DNA of 64,000 nucleotides, from assembly GCF_017875275.1 (NCBI RefSeq), contig NZ_JAGGML010000001.1, forward strand, positions 5,105,001 through 5,169,000. The letters run 5' to 3'. Each line of letters opens with the position of its first letter. Position 1 is the first letter of the stretch. The notes under the pieces were generated by a model. It worked only from the letters and a program-made list of their open reading frames with translations. It did no database searches and was not told the DNA's origin. Positions 54,341-63,871 of the stretch are shown piece by piece. The position numbers were made by a program, and so were the translations under genes. Source of the stretch: Xanthobacter flavus (GTDB lineage Bacteria; Pseudomonadota; Alphaproteobacteria; Rhizobiales; Xanthobacteraceae).

Positions 54341-55914
54341 TGGGCCGCTATCTGCCGTTCCGGCAAGGCGGGAAGGCTGATGACGAAGGACGCCCCCTCT
54401 CCCGGCTTGGCCTCGGCCTCGATGGTGCCGCCCGCCCGCTCCACCAGCGTGGCGCACAGGGACAGGCCCAGCCCCATGCCCTCGCTCTTGGTGGAGAAGA
54501 AGGGCTCGAACAGCCGGGGCATCACATCCGCCGGAATGCCCTTGCCGGTATCGCTGACGCGGATGGCCACCATGTCGCCGGCATCGAAGGTGCGGATCAG
54601 GATGCGCTTTTCCCGCCCGTCGCGCTCCTGCAGGCTGTCGGCGGCGTTGCGGATGAGATTGTGCAGCACCTGCTCAAGTTCCACCGGGTCCGCATTGGCG
54701 CGGGGCATGGGCCGCTCCAGGTCCAGCTCCAGCGTGATGTCCCGCCTTGCGAGGTCGGCGCGGGCGAGGGTCGCCGCGTCGTCCACCACGTCATTCACGT
54801 CCACGGCGACGCGCTCGCTGGCGCGGCGGGCGATGTAGTCGCGCATCCGCCGCAGGATCTCGCCGGCCCGGCGCGCCTCACGCACGTTGGCGTCGAGCGC
54901 CTCGGACAGTCGGGCGGGATCGCCGTCCGGCCCGGACAGGCGCAGCGCGGCCTGGCTCTGGCTCAGCAAGGCGGTGAGCGGCTGGGTCAGCTCGTGGGCG
55001 ATGCCCGAGGCGAGCTCGCCCAGCGAATTGACCCGCGCGGCGTGGGCGAGCTGCGTCTCGCGTTCCAGAAGCCGGCTTCGCTCCTCCGCCAGCGCCGCGA
55101 GCTGCCGGGAGCGGCGGGCCTCGTGCCGCTGGATGAGCGTGTAGCGCCCCGCGAACAGGACGAGCAGCGACACCAGTGCGAAGGCGGCGAGCGGCACCGG
55201 CGCGATGGCCTTGTAGAGGGTCATCGGCCGCTCGATGCCGAGGTTCACCGGCTGGGTGGCGCTGTCGGCGGCGCGGAAAAAGGTGAGGGTCGCGAATGCG
55301 CCGGGCTCCACCGCCGGCGGCTGGCCGTTCAGCGGGTGCGGCCCGAGGCTCATGGCGAGGCGATCACTGGAGAGCCGATCCTCGGCCATCAGCAGGCCGC
55401 CCGAGTCGATCTCCAGGATGATGGCCAGACGTCGGCCGCTGCCGGCGCGCTTGCCGAGAAAATAGCGATCGGCGGAGGCGGCCTCCACATAATAGCGTGC
55501 CTCGCCCGTTCTCTGCCCGAACACCAGCTGGGCGAACATGGGCAAGGGTCTGCGGGCCAGATCGGCGGGGACGGCCACGACGGTCTCGATGGCCCCCGCG
55601 TCGGTCAGCTCCAGCACCCGGATGGAGAGGATGCGCTTGTAATAGCGCATGATCCCGGCGGCCACCTGCCGGATGGTCTCCACCGGCGGCGGATCGGTCG
55701 CCTGCACGAGGGCGGCGAGGCTGGTGAGATGGGCGTCGTGCTGGGCCACGCGCTGGGACAGGAGCCGGTGCAGGGCGACGCCCTCGGCCTGAACATCCGC
55801 ATCGGCGCGAGACAGATTATTCCGGATGGCGAGCGTCGCGAAAGCCGCGACGAGACCGACCCAGATCACGAGGAGCACGGCGACGGACCTGACGGCAAAG
55901 GTACGCCGGATCAC
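54337..55914 (-). CDS. membrane sensor histidine kinase (DctB/FixL-type)
   Basis: This 525-residue kinase has membrane helices at about 11-30 and 232-253 enclosing a periplasmic sensor of about 200 residues, which resembles DctB/PhoQ-like PDC domains (YVEAASADRYFLGKRAGSGR). The cytoplasmic part carries the H-box ELASGIAHELTQPLTALLSQ, N-box EQVLHNLIRNAADSL, and G-boxes VSDTGKGIP and GMGLGLSLC. It starts at a GTG at 55914, before the first helix. It is cotranscribed with the FixJ-like regulator. The ligand is unknown. Confidence 0.92.
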   Translation of the reverse strand: MIRRTFAVRSVAVLLVIWVGLVAAFATLAIRNNLSRADADVQAEGVALHRLLSQRVAQHDAHLTSLAALVQATDPPPVETIRQVAAGIMRYYKRILSIRVLELTDAGAIETVVAVPADLARRPLPMFAQLVFGQRTGEARYYVEAASADRYFLGKRAGSGRRLAIILEIDSGGLLMAEDRLSSDRLAMSLGPHPLNGQPPAVEPGAFATLTFFRAADSATQPVNLGIERPMTLYKAIAPVPLAAFALVSLLVLFAGRYTLIQRHEARRSRQLAALAEERSRLLERETQLAHAARVNSLGELASGIAHELTQPLTALLSQSQAALRLSGPDGDPARLSEALDANVREARRAGEILRRMRDYIARRASERVAVDVNDVVDDAATLARADLARRDITLELDLERPMPRANADPVELEQVLHNLIRNAADSLQERDGREKRILIRTFDAGDMVAIRVSDTGKGIPADVMPRLFEPFFSTKSEGMGLGLSLCATLVERAGGTIEAEAKPGEGASFVISLPALPERQIAAQ

Positions 55915-56059
55915 GGATTCGACCTCCCCCCGGGGGCTTATTTGCCGGCTCGAGCCGGAACGTTTTAGCACCGCTTGAACGGCGCGGAAATCGGTGCGCG
56001 GGGTCCGCGCGCAAATTTCATCGTATCCATAAGCTGTTACCGCAACGGCAGGGGTCGGA

Positions 56060-56968
56060 TCAGTGGCGCGCGGCCAGCAGCTCGTCCGGCAGACCGCGGC
56101 AGATGTCGGCCACCTGATGCAGCAATTGCCCCAGCGCCGAGGTCTTGCGCCAGAGCAGCGCGATCTGCCGGCTGGGGCGGGAATCGGTAAACGCCAGCAG
56201 GTGGATGTTCTGCGCCGGCGGCACCGGGTGTCGCGTCGCCAGCATGGGCAGGAGGGTGATGCCGACACCCGCCGCCACCATCTGGCGCAGGGTTTCGAGG
56301 CTGGTGGCGCGGAATTCGGATTTCTCCCGCGCGCCGGTCTGGTGGCACACGTCCAGCGCCTGGTCGCGCAGGCAGTGCCCCTCCTCCAGCAGCATCAGAT
56401 TCTGCCCAGCCAGCTCCGCCACCTCCAGCGTATCGCGCCGGGCGAGGCTGTGGCTGCCGGGCACGGCGAGGAGGAAGGGCTCCTCGAACAGGAACTCGCT
56501 GTGGAAATGGGTGTCGTGCACCGGCAGCGCGAGAAAGGCCGCGTCCAGCGTGCCGACGTTCAGCCGCTGGATGAGATTGGCGCTCTTCTCCTCGAACAGC
56601 AACAGTTCCAGCTCGGGAAACCGCTGGCGGATGAGCGGCACGACGTGGGGCAATAGATACGGCCCGAGGGTGGGAAACACGCCCAACTTCAGTGCCCCGC
56701 CCTCGGCATGGCGGCTGCGGCGGGCCGCCTCCTTCAGCTGGTCCACCTCGGTGAGGATGCGCCGCGCCCGCTCCACCGCATCGCGGCCAGCGGGGGTGAG
56801 CATGGCTTTCCTCGGCGTGCGCTCGATGAGCGCGACGCCCAGTTCCTCCTCCAGCTTGCGGATCTGGGTGGAGAGGGTCGGCTGGCTCACGCTGCACAGC
56901 TCCGCCGCGCGGCGGAAGCTGCGGGTGTCGGCGAGGGCGATGAGATATTGCAGCTCGCGCAGGGTCAT
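56060..56968 (-). CDS. oxyR: hydrogen peroxide-sensing regulator OxyR
   Basis: This 302-residue LysR-type regulator has an N-terminal helix-turn-helix (1-60) and the redox pair Cys199 and Cys208 in EEGHCLRDQALDVC, exactly at the E. coli positions. Peroxide forms a disulfide between them and turns it into an activator of antioxidant genes. It is the last gene of an ahpC-ahpF-oxyR cluster, 25 bases after ahpF, so it is induced with its own targets. The matching palindrome lies upstream of ahpC. Confidence 0.95.
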   Translation of the reverse strand: MTLRELQYLIALADTRSFRRAAELCSVSQPTLSTQIRKLEEELGVALIERTPRKAMLTPAGRDAVERARRILTEVDQLKEAARRSRHAEGGALKLGVFPTLGPYLLPHVVPLIRQRFPELELLLFEEKSANLIQRLNVGTLDAAFLALPVHDTHFHSEFLFEEPFLLAVPGSHSLARRDTLEVAELAGQNLMLLEEGHCLRDQALDVCHQTGAREKSEFRATSLETLRQMVAAGVGITLLPMLATRHPVPPAQNIHLLAFTDSRPSRQIALLWRKTSALGQLLHQVADICRGLPDELLAARH

Positions 56969-56993
56969 GATGTCCGCCCCGCGGCCGGCCCGA

Positions 56994-58583
56994 TCAGGCT
57001 GCCCTAACGGCCGCCTCCTTGTCCTCGGCGGGAGCGCTTGAGCGGATCAGGTGATCGAACGCGGCGAGCGAGGCCTTCGCCCCTTCGCCCAGCGCGATCA
57101 CGATCTGCTTGTAGGGCACGGTGGTGCAGTCGCCGGCCGCGAACACGCCGGGGACCGAGGTCTGGCCGTGGGCGTCCACGATGATCTCGCCGCGCGGGGA
57201 GAGATCGACCACGCCCTTCAGCCATTCGGTGTTGGGCAGGAGGCCGATCTGCACGAAGATCCCTTCCAGCTCCACCTTGTGGATGTCGCCGGTGCTGCGG
57301 TTCTCATAGGTGAGGCCCGAGACCTTCTGCCCATCACCGAGCACTTCCGTCGTGCGGGCGGAGGTGAGGATGGTGACGTTGGGAAGGCTCTTCAGCTTGC
57401 GCTGCAGCACGTCGTCGGCGCGCAGCTGGCCGTCAAACTCGATCAGCGTGACATGGGCGACGATGCCGGCGAGGTCGATGGCCGCTTCCACGCCGGAATT
57501 GCCGCCGCCGACCACCGCCACGCGCTTGCCCTTGAACAGCGGGCCGTCGCAATGGGGGCAGTAGGCCACGCCCTTGTTGCGATAGGCATCCTCGCCGGGC
57601 ACGTTCATCTGCCGCCAGCGGGCGCCGGTGGCGAGGATGACGGTGCGCGAGCGCAGGCTGGCGCCATTGGCGAACTCCACCTCCACCACGTCCTTGCCGG
57701 GCACGAGCTTCACGGCACGCTGGAGGTTCATGATCTCCACCTCATGCTCGCGCACGTGCTGCTCCAGCGCGGCGGCGAGCTTCGGCCCCTCGGTGTAGGG
57801 GACGGAGATGAAATTCTCGATGGCCATGGTGTCCAGCACCTGCCCGCCGAAGCGCTCGGCGGCGACGCCGGTGCGGATGCCCTTGCGGGCGGCATAGATG
57901 GCCGCCGTGGCGCCGGCCGGGCCACCGCCCACCACCAGCACGTCGAAGCGGTTCATCTCGCCCATGCGCCTGGCGTCGCGGGCGGCGGCGCCGGTGTCGA
58001 GCTTGGCGACGATCTCCTCGATGCCCATGCGGCCCTGGCCGAAGACTTCGCCGTTGAGATAGACGGTGGGCACGCTCATCACCTGCCGCGCATCCACCTC
58101 GCTCTGGAACAGCGCGCCGTCGACGGCGACATGCTTCACCCGCGGGTTCAGCACCGCCATCAGGTTCAGCGCCTGCACCACGTCCGGGCAGTTCTGGCAG
58201 GACTGGGAGAAATAGGTCTCGAACACGAAGTCGCCGTCCAGCGCCTTCACCTGCTCGATGACCGCCTCCTCCACCTTGGGCGGATAGCCGCCCACCTGCA
58301 GCAGCGCCAGCACGAGGGAGGTGAATTCGTGCCCCATGGGCAGGCCGGCGAAGGTGAGGGAAATGTCGTGGCCGGGGCTCGACAGGGAGAAGGACGGCAC
58401 GCGCGCGCCCGGCTCCTGGTGCTCCCGCACGGTAATCTTGTCGGAAAGCTCGGCGATGTCGGCGAGAAGCGCGCTCATTTCCTGCGACTTCGGCCCGCCA
58501 TCCACCGCGGCGGTGATTTCGACGGGACGGACCAGACGCTCCAGATAGGCCTTGAGCTGGGTCTTCATGGCGGAATCGAGCAC
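56994..58583 (-). CDS. ahpF: alkyl hydroperoxide reductase subunit F
   Basis: This 529-residue flavoprotein has an N-terminal thioredoxin-like pair with CxxC at 129-132 ([10 protein letters not shown]), an FAD domain ([17 protein letters not shown]) and a thioredoxin-reductase-like NADH domain with its own redox pair CPHC near residue 350. It reduces AhpC with NADH. The GTG at 58583 is chosen because GGAGGA lies six bases upstream; an ATG at 58568 also fits. It follows ahpC by about 210 bases. Confidence 0.95.
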   Translation of the reverse strand: MLDSAMKTQLKAYLERLVRPVEITAAVDGGPKSQEMSALLADIAELSDKITVREHQEPGARVPSFSLSSPGHDISLTFAGLPMGHEFTSLVLALLQVGGYPPKVEEAVIEQVKALDGDFVFETYFSQSCQNCPDVVQALNLMAVLNPRVKHVAVDGALFQSEVDARQVMSVPTVYLNGEVFGQGRMGIEEIVAKLDTGAAARDARRMGEMNRFDVLVVGGGPAGATAAIYAARKGIRTGVAAERFGGQVLDTMAIENFISVPYTEGPKLAAALEQHVREHEVEIMNLQRAVKLVPGKDVVEVEFANGASLRSRTVILATGARWRQMNVPGEDAYRNKGVAYCPHCDGPLFKGKRVAVVGGGNSGVEAAIDLAGIVAHVTLIEFDGQLRADDVLQRKLKSLPNVTILTSARTTEVLGDGQKVSGLTYENRSTGDIHKVELEGIFVQIGLLPNTEWLKGVVDLSPRGEIIVDAHGQTSVPGVFAAGDCTTVPYKQIVIALGEGAKASLAAFDHLIRSSAPAEDKEAAVRAA

Positions 58584-58793
58584 GGCAATCCTCCGGCAGA
58601 AATGCGGGGCCGGACCAGGGATCCGGCTGGAAATAAGTCGGCCGCGGCAAACGGGCCACGGGAGACGGGCTACGGGTTCAGAAGCCACGTCCGCCGCAGG
58701 CGAAAAGCCGCGGCGGACGGTCGGGGCGCCTCCCTTTCGGGAGCCGGTGGGGCCTTGAGACGACAGCCTCAAGGCCGGATCGGGGGTAAAACC

Positions 58794-59357
58794 TCAGATC
58801 TTGCCGACGAGATCGAGGGAGGGCGCCAGCGTCTTCTCGCCTTCCTGCCACTTGGCAGGGCAGACCTCGCCAGGATGGGCGGCGACGTACTGGGCGGCCT
58901 TGATCTTCCGCAACAGGTCGGCGGCGTCACGGCCGATGCCCTCGGCGGTGACTTCCACGGCCTGGATGATGCCGTTCGGGTCCACCACGAAGGTGCCGCG
59001 GTCGGCGAGGCCCTGGCCTTCGCGCATCACGCCGAAGTTGTTGGTGATCACGCCCGCCGGGTCGCCGAGCATGGTGTACTTCACCTTGCCGATGGTCTCG
59101 GAGGAATCGTGCCACGCCTTGTGGGTGAAGTGGGTGTCGGTGGAGACCGAGTAGATCTCGACGCCGAGCTTCTGGAACTCACCGTAGTGATCGGCCAGAT
59201 CGCCCAGCTCGGTCGGGCAGACGAAGGTGAAGTCGGCAGGGTAGAAGAAGAAAACGGCCCACTTGCCGGCAAGGTCGGTGTCCGAAACCTGGATGAACTT
59301 GCCATCCTTGAAAGCCTGCGTCGTGAAAGGCTTGATCTTAGTATTGACGAGCGACAT
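58794..59357 (-). CDS. ahpC: alkyl hydroperoxide reductase subunit C (peroxiredoxin)
   Basis: This 187-residue typical 2-Cys peroxiredoxin has the peroxidatic Cys47 in FTFVCPTE and the resolving Cys166 in EVCPAKW. It reduces hydrogen peroxide and organic peroxides and is itself reduced by AhpF, encoded next. The ATG at 59357 starts the conserved [11 protein letters not shown]. It is first in the ahpC-ahpF-oxyR cluster behind an OxyR-type site about 100 bases upstream. Confidence 0.97.
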   Translation of the reverse strand: MSLVNTKIKPFTTQAFKDGKFIQVSDTDLAGKWAVFFFYPADFTFVCPTELGDLADHYGEFQKLGVEIYSVSTDTHFTHKAWHDSSETIGKVKYTMLGDPAGVITNNFGVMREGQGLADRGTFVVDPNGIIQAVEVTAEGIGRDAADLLRKIKAAQYVAAHPGEVCPAKWQEGEKTLAPSLDLVGKI

Positions 59358-59660
59358 GGCAATTCCTCGATGCGGTGTTGCGCTGCGACGGGCCGAAGCC
59401 ATCGCAATGCAACATAGGTATCGGCAGGGCATAAGTGAAATAGATAAGATTTCCGATATCGATAGAGCCAGTCTATCGATATGCCGAGGCAAACCCCGAT
59501 TTTGCGCGGGAAACAAGAGGTTGACGGCCATCCGGCCCATGGCCGCGCTGGCGTTGACGCACTGCGACAGAAGCGCGCATTTTACCATCGGCAAGGCACA
59601 TCGGAGCACCTCCGGCCGTTGTGGAAACGGGCGGATCGCTCCCGAGGCGGGATCGGGACG
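59358..59660. other. ahpC promoter region, non-coding
   Basis: About 300 bases without a supported gene separate ahpC from the marR gene. The half next to ahpC is AT-rich and holds the OxyR-type palindrome (59456-59482). The half next to marR contains nothing recognised. The frames seen there are antisense or low-complexity. Confidence 0.6.
59456..59482. promoter_or_regulatory. OxyR-type binding site upstream of ahpC
   Basis: ATATCGATAG-N7-CTATCGATAT is a perfect inverted repeat with 10-bp arms. It contains the ATAG-N7-CTAT core known for OxyR, including a LysR T-N11-A spacing. It lies about 100 bases upstream of the ahpC start codon, consistent with activation of ahpC-ahpF-oxyR by the regulator encoded in the same cluster. 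Confidence 0.8.
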
Positions 59661-60236
59661 CTACCGAATCCGGTCCAGCAGCTTCAGCAGCATGGCGCGC
59701 TCGGCGGCATCGAGCGGCGCCAGCGTCTCCTCGGTGATGGCGAAGGCGTTCACGCTGGCGCGTGCGACGGCCTCCTCACCGGCCGGGGTGAGCACCACCA
59801 CGAGCAGGCGGCCATCCTCCGTATCGGGCCGCGTCACCACGAAGCCGCGCCGCACGAGGCGGTCCACGACGCCCTTGATGGTCGCGGCATCCATGGCCGT
59901 CAGGCGCCCCAGCAGGTTCTGCGAGCACGGGCCGGTCTCGGTGAGCTTCGCCAGCGCAGCCCACTGGGTCATGGTCAAATCGTCGCCGATGCGGGCCGCG
60001 AAGATGGCGGCATGGCGCTGGCCGACCTGCCGAAGGATGAAGCCGACCTGATCGTCCAGCACATAGGGCGTATTCGCCCGTGAACGCCGCACCGGGCGGC
60101 GCACCTGCATCGGCGGCGTCGCCTGGGGAGGCGCGGATTTGGGAGGCGCAGATTTGGGAGGCGCGGCTGCCGCCTCGGGCGTGGCCGTCTTCCGGGGCGC
60201 GCGGGACGCCCGCAGGGCCTTGGGCTCCGACGCCAT
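59661..60236 (-). CDS. MarR family transcriptional regulator
   Basis: This 191-residue protein has a long low-complexity N-terminus (1-50, with a PPKSA repeat) followed by a MarR winged helix domain (QVGFILRQVGQRHAAIFAAR, LTMTQWAALAKL, then the wing RRGFVVTRPDTEDGRLLVVV). The helical ends would form the dimer interface. The start at 60236, three bases after livF, may be replaced by Met43. It is probably cotranscribed with the Liv-type transporter and may sense its substrate. Confidence 0.88.
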   Translation of the reverse strand: MASEPKALRASRAPRKTATPEAAAAPPKSAPPKSAPPQATPPMQVRRPVRRSRANTPYVLDDQVGFILRQVGQRHAAIFAARIGDDLTMTQWAALAKLTETGPCSQNLLGRLTAMDAATIKGVVDRLVRRGFVVTRPDTEDGRLLVVVLTPAGEEAVARASVNAFAITEETLAPLDAAERAMLLKLLDRIR

Positions 60237-60239
60237 GGC

Positions 60240-60944
60240 TCAGACCGCCAGATAGGCGTCGCGGATTTCCGGATTGGCTTCCAGATCCGCGATGGTGCCG
60301 GAAAAGCGGATGCGCCCCTTCTCGATGATGTAGGCGCGATCCGAGATCAGCTTGGCGAAGTGCAGATTCTGCTCGGAGATGACCACCGAGAGCCCTTCCC
60401 GCTTCATGGCCAGGATGGCGTCCGCCATCTGCTCCACGATCTTGGGCGCGAGTCCTTCCGAGGGCTCGTCCAGCAGCACGAGGGAGGGGTTCCCCATCAG
60501 GGTGCGGCCGATGGTGAGCATCTGCTGCTCGCCGCCGCTCATCTGCCCGCCGGGGCGCTTCTTCATCTCGCCGAGGTTGGGAAAGAGCTTGTAGAGCATG
60601 TCCGGCGTCCAGGTGGCGACGCCCGGGCGCGGCGCCTGCCGGCCCACCTCGAAATTCTCCTCCACCGTCAGATGGCTGAAGATGCGCCGGTCCTCCGGCA
60701 CATAGCCGAGGCCCCGCCGCACGATCTCATAGGTCGGCAGGCGCGAGACATCGGCGCCGTCGAACATCACCGTGCCGGCGCGCTGGGGCACGAGGCCGAC
60801 GATGGAGCGGAAGGTCGTGCTCTTGCCCGCCCCGTTGCGGCCGAGCAGCGCCACCACCTCGCCGGCGCCGATCTCGAGGCCCACGTCGTAGAGGATGTGG
60901 GCGGGGCCGTAGTGGCTGTTGAGGTTCGAAACCTGTAGTTTCAT
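60240..60944 (-). CDS. livF: branched-chain amino acid-type ABC transporter ATP-binding protein (LivF)
   Basis: This 234-residue ATPase of the LivF subfamily has Walker A GRNGAGKST, the LivF-type signature MSGGEQQMLTIGRTL, Walker B LVLLDEPSEGLAP and His-loop ISEQNLHFA. It pairs with LivG, whose stop it overlaps by four bases. The operon includes fused permeases and a binding protein. The natural substrate may be a branched-chain amino acid or an aromatic or amide compound, which sequence alone does not tell. Confidence 0.95.
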   Translation of the reverse strand: MKLQVSNLNSHYGPAHILYDVGLEIGAGEVVALLGRNGAGKSTTFRSIVGLVPQRAGTVMFDGADVSRLPTYEIVRRGLGYVPEDRRIFSHLTVEENFEVGRQAPRPGVATWTPDMLYKLFPNLGEMKKRPGGQMSGGEQQMLTIGRTLMGNPSLVLLDEPSEGLAPKIVEQMADAILAMKREGLSVVISEQNLHFAKLISDRAYIIEKGRIRFSGTIADLEANPEIRDAYLAV

Positions 60945-61723
60945 GCCGCAGTCCCCTCGCGGTGCCGTGCGTCGTAGAGCAGCCCTTCGCCGAGATAGAT
61001 GGCGCGCACCTGCGGGTCGCGCCGCACCTCGGCCGGGGTGCCACGGGCGATGAGCTGGCCGCGGTTCAGCACCATCACTTCGTCGGCGTGCTCGAACACC
61101 ACGTCCATGTCGTGCTCGGTGAAGAGCACGCCGATACCCTTGGCGCGGGCGATCTCCGCGGTGAGACGCATCAGTTCCACCCGCTCGCGCGGGGCCATGC
61201 CGGCGGTGGGCTCGTCCATCAGCAGGAGGCGCGGCTGGTTGGCCAGCGCCACCGCCAGTTCCAGCCGCTTGAGGTCGCCATAGGCCAGTTCCCCGCACGG
61301 GCGCTCCGCCTGGGTGGTGAGGCCGACGAGGGCGAGCAGCGCATCCGCCTCCGCCCGGCAGGCCGCGCCGGCAAAGCCGAACACGCGGGAAATGAGCCCG
61401 TGGAAGGAGAGCAGCGCCACCTGCACATTCTCGCGCACTGTCATGGAGGCGAAGGTGGCGGTGATCTGGAAGGTGCGGCCGACGCCGAGCCGCCACACGG
61501 CGCGCGGCGGCAGGCCCTTGATGTCCTTGCCCTCGATGCGCACCGTGCCGGCATCGGGCGGGATCTGCCCGTTCAGCATGTTGAAGCAGGTGCTCTTGCC
61601 GGCGCCGTTGGGGCCGATGAGGGCGAGCATCTGCCCCGCCTCCACCGTGAAGGACACGCCCCGCACGGCATGGACGCCGCCATAGGACTTCATCAGGTCT
61701 TTGACTTCGAGCAGCGGGCTCAT
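60941..61723 (-). CDS. livG: branched-chain amino acid-type ABC transporter ATP-binding protein (LivG)
   Basis: This 260-residue ATPase of the LivG subfamily has Walker A GPNGAGKST, the FxITATFASMTVREN region, signature LAYGDLKRLELAVAL and Walker B LLLMDEPTAGMAP, and ends LGEGLLYDA. The long segment between Walker A and signature is typical of LivG. Its ATG overlaps the permease stop by one base (TGATG), so the two are translationally coupled. Confidence 0.95.
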   Translation of the reverse strand: MSPLLEVKDLMKSYGGVHAVRGVSFTVEAGQMLALIGPNGAGKSTCFNMLNGQIPPDAGTVRIEGKDIKGLPPRAVWRLGVGRTFQITATFASMTVRENVQVALLSFHGLISRVFGFAGAACRAEADALLALVGLTTQAERPCGELAYGDLKRLELAVALANQPRLLLMDEPTAGMAPRERVELMRLTAEIARAKGIGVLFTEHDMDVVFEHADEVMVLNRGQLIARGTPAEVRRDPQVRAIYLGEGLLYDARHREGTAA

Positions 61724-63606
61724 CACGCGGCCTCCGCTTTGGTGGCGCCAACGGTTGCGCCGTTGCCCTTGCGGGGCCAGCGATGGCGCAGGTCCTCGAT
61801 GAAGCCCACCACGCCTTTCGGGAAGGCGAGCACGATGACGACGATGACGCCGCCCAGCACCAGCTTGGAGAGGTCGGTCTGGCTCATCAGCCAGATGGCC
61901 AGCGCCTTGTAGAGCACCGCGCCGACCACCGCGCCGGAGACCGTCTCGACACCGCCGAGCAGCACCATCACGAGCCCGTCCACCGAGGTGGGGATGGCCA
62001 TGTAGTCCGGAAACACCGAGCCCTTGAGGAAGGCGAACATCGCGCCCGCAAGCCCCGCGAAGGTGCCGGCGACGATGAAGGCCGCCCATTGCATCCGTTG
62101 CCGGTTCAGGCCGATGGCCTCGGAGCGCAGCACGCTGTCGCGCACTGCCCGGAGCCCGTAGCCGAACGGCGAGAACACCAGCATCCTGAGCAGGCCGACG
62201 CCCACCACCGCGATGCCCAGCGCCAGCCAGAAGAAGCCGGCCGGGCGCGAGGCCCAGGTCGCCGGCCAGATGCCGAGCAGGCCGTTGTCGCCGCCCGTCA
62301 CGTCCACCCACTGGAAGGCGATGGACCAGGCGATCTGCGCGAAGGCCAGCGTCAGCATGGCGAAATAGACGCCTGAGAGCCGCACGCAGAACCAGCCGAA
62401 CACCACCGCTCCGGCGAGGCCCAGCAGCGGGCCGACGATGAGCGCCGCCTCCATGGGCGCGCCCATGTATTTGACGAGGAAGGCCGCGCCATAGGCGCCG
62501 AGGCCGAAATAGGCGGCGTGGCCGAAGGAGGCGAGGCCGCCCACCGTCATCATGAAATGCAGGCTGGCGGCGAACAGCACGTAGATGAGGATTTCCGCGC
62601 CCACCGTCAGCGCATAATTGCCGAGGAGGAACGGCAGCGTCGCCGCGGCCAGCACCGCCACCGTCACCGCGACGCGCTCGACCTGCGTGAACGGCCGCCA
62701 GGGCCGGATGGTGAGGCCGGCGGCGGCGCGGGGCGCGCTCTCCGGCTTGCCGAACAGTCCCCAGGGCCGCACCACCAGCACCACCGCCATCACCAGGAAC
62801 ACGGTGATGAGCGAGATCTGCGGCAGGATGAGAATGCCGAAGGCGTTCAGCTCCGCGACGATGATGGCCGCCACGAAGGCGCCGAACACCGAGCCGAGCC
62901 CGCCGATCACCACCACCACGAACACTTCCACGATGATGGAGAGGTCCATCGCATGGGTGACGGTGGTGCGCGGGATCTGCAGCGCGCCGCCGAACGCGGC
63001 GAGGAAGACGCCCAGCGCGAACACGCCGGTGAACAGCCATTTCTGGTTCACGCCCAGCGCCGCGACCATCTCGCGGTCCTGCGTCGCCGCACGCACCAGC
63101 ACGCCCCAGCGGGTCTTGTGGAACAGGAGCCAGAGAATGCCGAGCACCACCGGGCCGAGGGTCATCATGAACAGGTCATAGGTCGGCACCATGCGGCCGA
63201 ACAGGCTGATGGCGCCGGTGAAGCCGGGGGCGCGCGGGCCAAGGAGATCTTCCGGCCCCCAGATCACCACCACGAGGTCCTGCACCATCAGCGTCACGCC
63301 GAAGGTGGCGAGCAGCTGGAAGAGTTCGGGCGCCTGATAGATGCGCCGCAGCAGCACCATCTCCATCAGCGCGCCAAGGATCGCGACGATGATCGCCGCC
63401 GCGACGATGGCGCCCCAGAAGCCGAGGGGGCCGGCGAAGCGCGTCGTCAGCGTGTAGGCCACATAGGCGCCCAGCATGTAGAAGGCGCCATGGGCGAAGT
63501 TCACGATGCGCGTGACGCCGAAGATGATCGACAGCCCCGACGCCACCAGAAACAGCGACGCGGCGCTGGCGAGCCCGCTCAGGGCCTGGACCAGAAGAAA
63601 TTCCAC
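61723..63606 (-). CDS. fused ABC transporter permease (LivH-LivM type)
   Basis: This 627-residue membrane protein combines two permeases. Residues 1-290 are LivH-like (GLSIIFGVTRIVNFAHGAFY, LVRAATQDREMVAALGVN) and residues about 315-605 are LivM-like (GGLASFGHAAYFGLGAYGAA, LRAVRDSVLRSEAIGLNRQR). A short linker (GKPESAPRAAAGLTIRPWRP) joins them. Each half carries its own EAA-type loop. In most operons these are two genes, so the fusion is a useful trait. It lies 265 bases after the binding protein, across a repeat. Confidence 0.93.
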   Translation of the reverse strand: MEFLLVQALSGLASAASLFLVASGLSIIFGVTRIVNFAHGAFYMLGAYVAYTLTTRFAGPLGFWGAIVAAAIIVAILGALMEMVLLRRIYQAPELFQLLATFGVTLMVQDLVVVIWGPEDLLGPRAPGFTGAISLFGRMVPTYDLFMMTLGPVVLGILWLLFHKTRWGVLVRAATQDREMVAALGVNQKWLFTGVFALGVFLAAFGGALQIPRTTVTHAMDLSIIVEVFVVVVIGGLGSVFGAFVAAIIVAELNAFGILILPQISLITVFLVMAVVLVVRPWGLFGKPESAPRAAAGLTIRPWRPFTQVERVAVTVAVLAAATLPFLLGNYALTVGAEILIYVLFAASLHFMMTVGGLASFGHAAYFGLGAYGAAFLVKYMGAPMEAALIVGPLLGLAGAVVFGWFCVRLSGVYFAMLTLAFAQIAWSIAFQWVDVTGGDNGLLGIWPATWASRPAGFFWLALGIAVVGVGLLRMLVFSPFGYGLRAVRDSVLRSEAIGLNRQRMQWAAFIVAGTFAGLAGAMFAFLKGSVFPDYMAIPTSVDGLVMVLLGGVETVSGAVVGAVLYKALAIWLMSQTDLSKLVLGGVIVVIVLAFPKGVVGFIEDLRHRWPRKGNGATVGATKAEAA

Positions 63607-63721
63607 GGCTTCAGCCTCTCGTTCACCTGCTGGAAGTTTTGGTCTTTTTGGGCCACCTGCCGTCTAGGACCGGGGCCGGATGCGGGGGCGGCCGACTGGA
63701 ACCGCCTGCACTTCATCGCCT

Positions 63722-63854
63722 CCCCTCTCCCCTCGCGGGAGAGGGGTAGAGGGTGAGGGGGCTGGTGCCGGACGGAAGAACGGCGCCGGAAATCCGAGAC
63801 CCATCCCCCCTCACCCTGCCCTCTCCCGCAAGGGGAGAGGGTTCGCACCGTGAC
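63722..63854. repeat. composite palindromic intergenic repeat (copy 2)
   Basis: It opens with CCCCTCTCCC and its complement GGGAGAGGGG at 63723-63745 and closes with CCCTCTCCCGCAAGGGGAGAGG at about 63819-63840 (22 bases, two arms of a hairpin). The closing half and the next bases match copy 1 at 2585-2712. It sits between the binding-protein and permease genes of the Liv-type operon, where it may lower expression of the downstream genes. Confidence 0.75.
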
Positions 63855-63871
63855 AAGCGGAAAAGTCCGCC

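Noticed and set aside
57051-59417. 788-codon frame antisense to ahpF and ahpC
   Set aside because: Low-complexity His/Leu/Gly/Ala translation that mirrors ahpF and ahpC codons.
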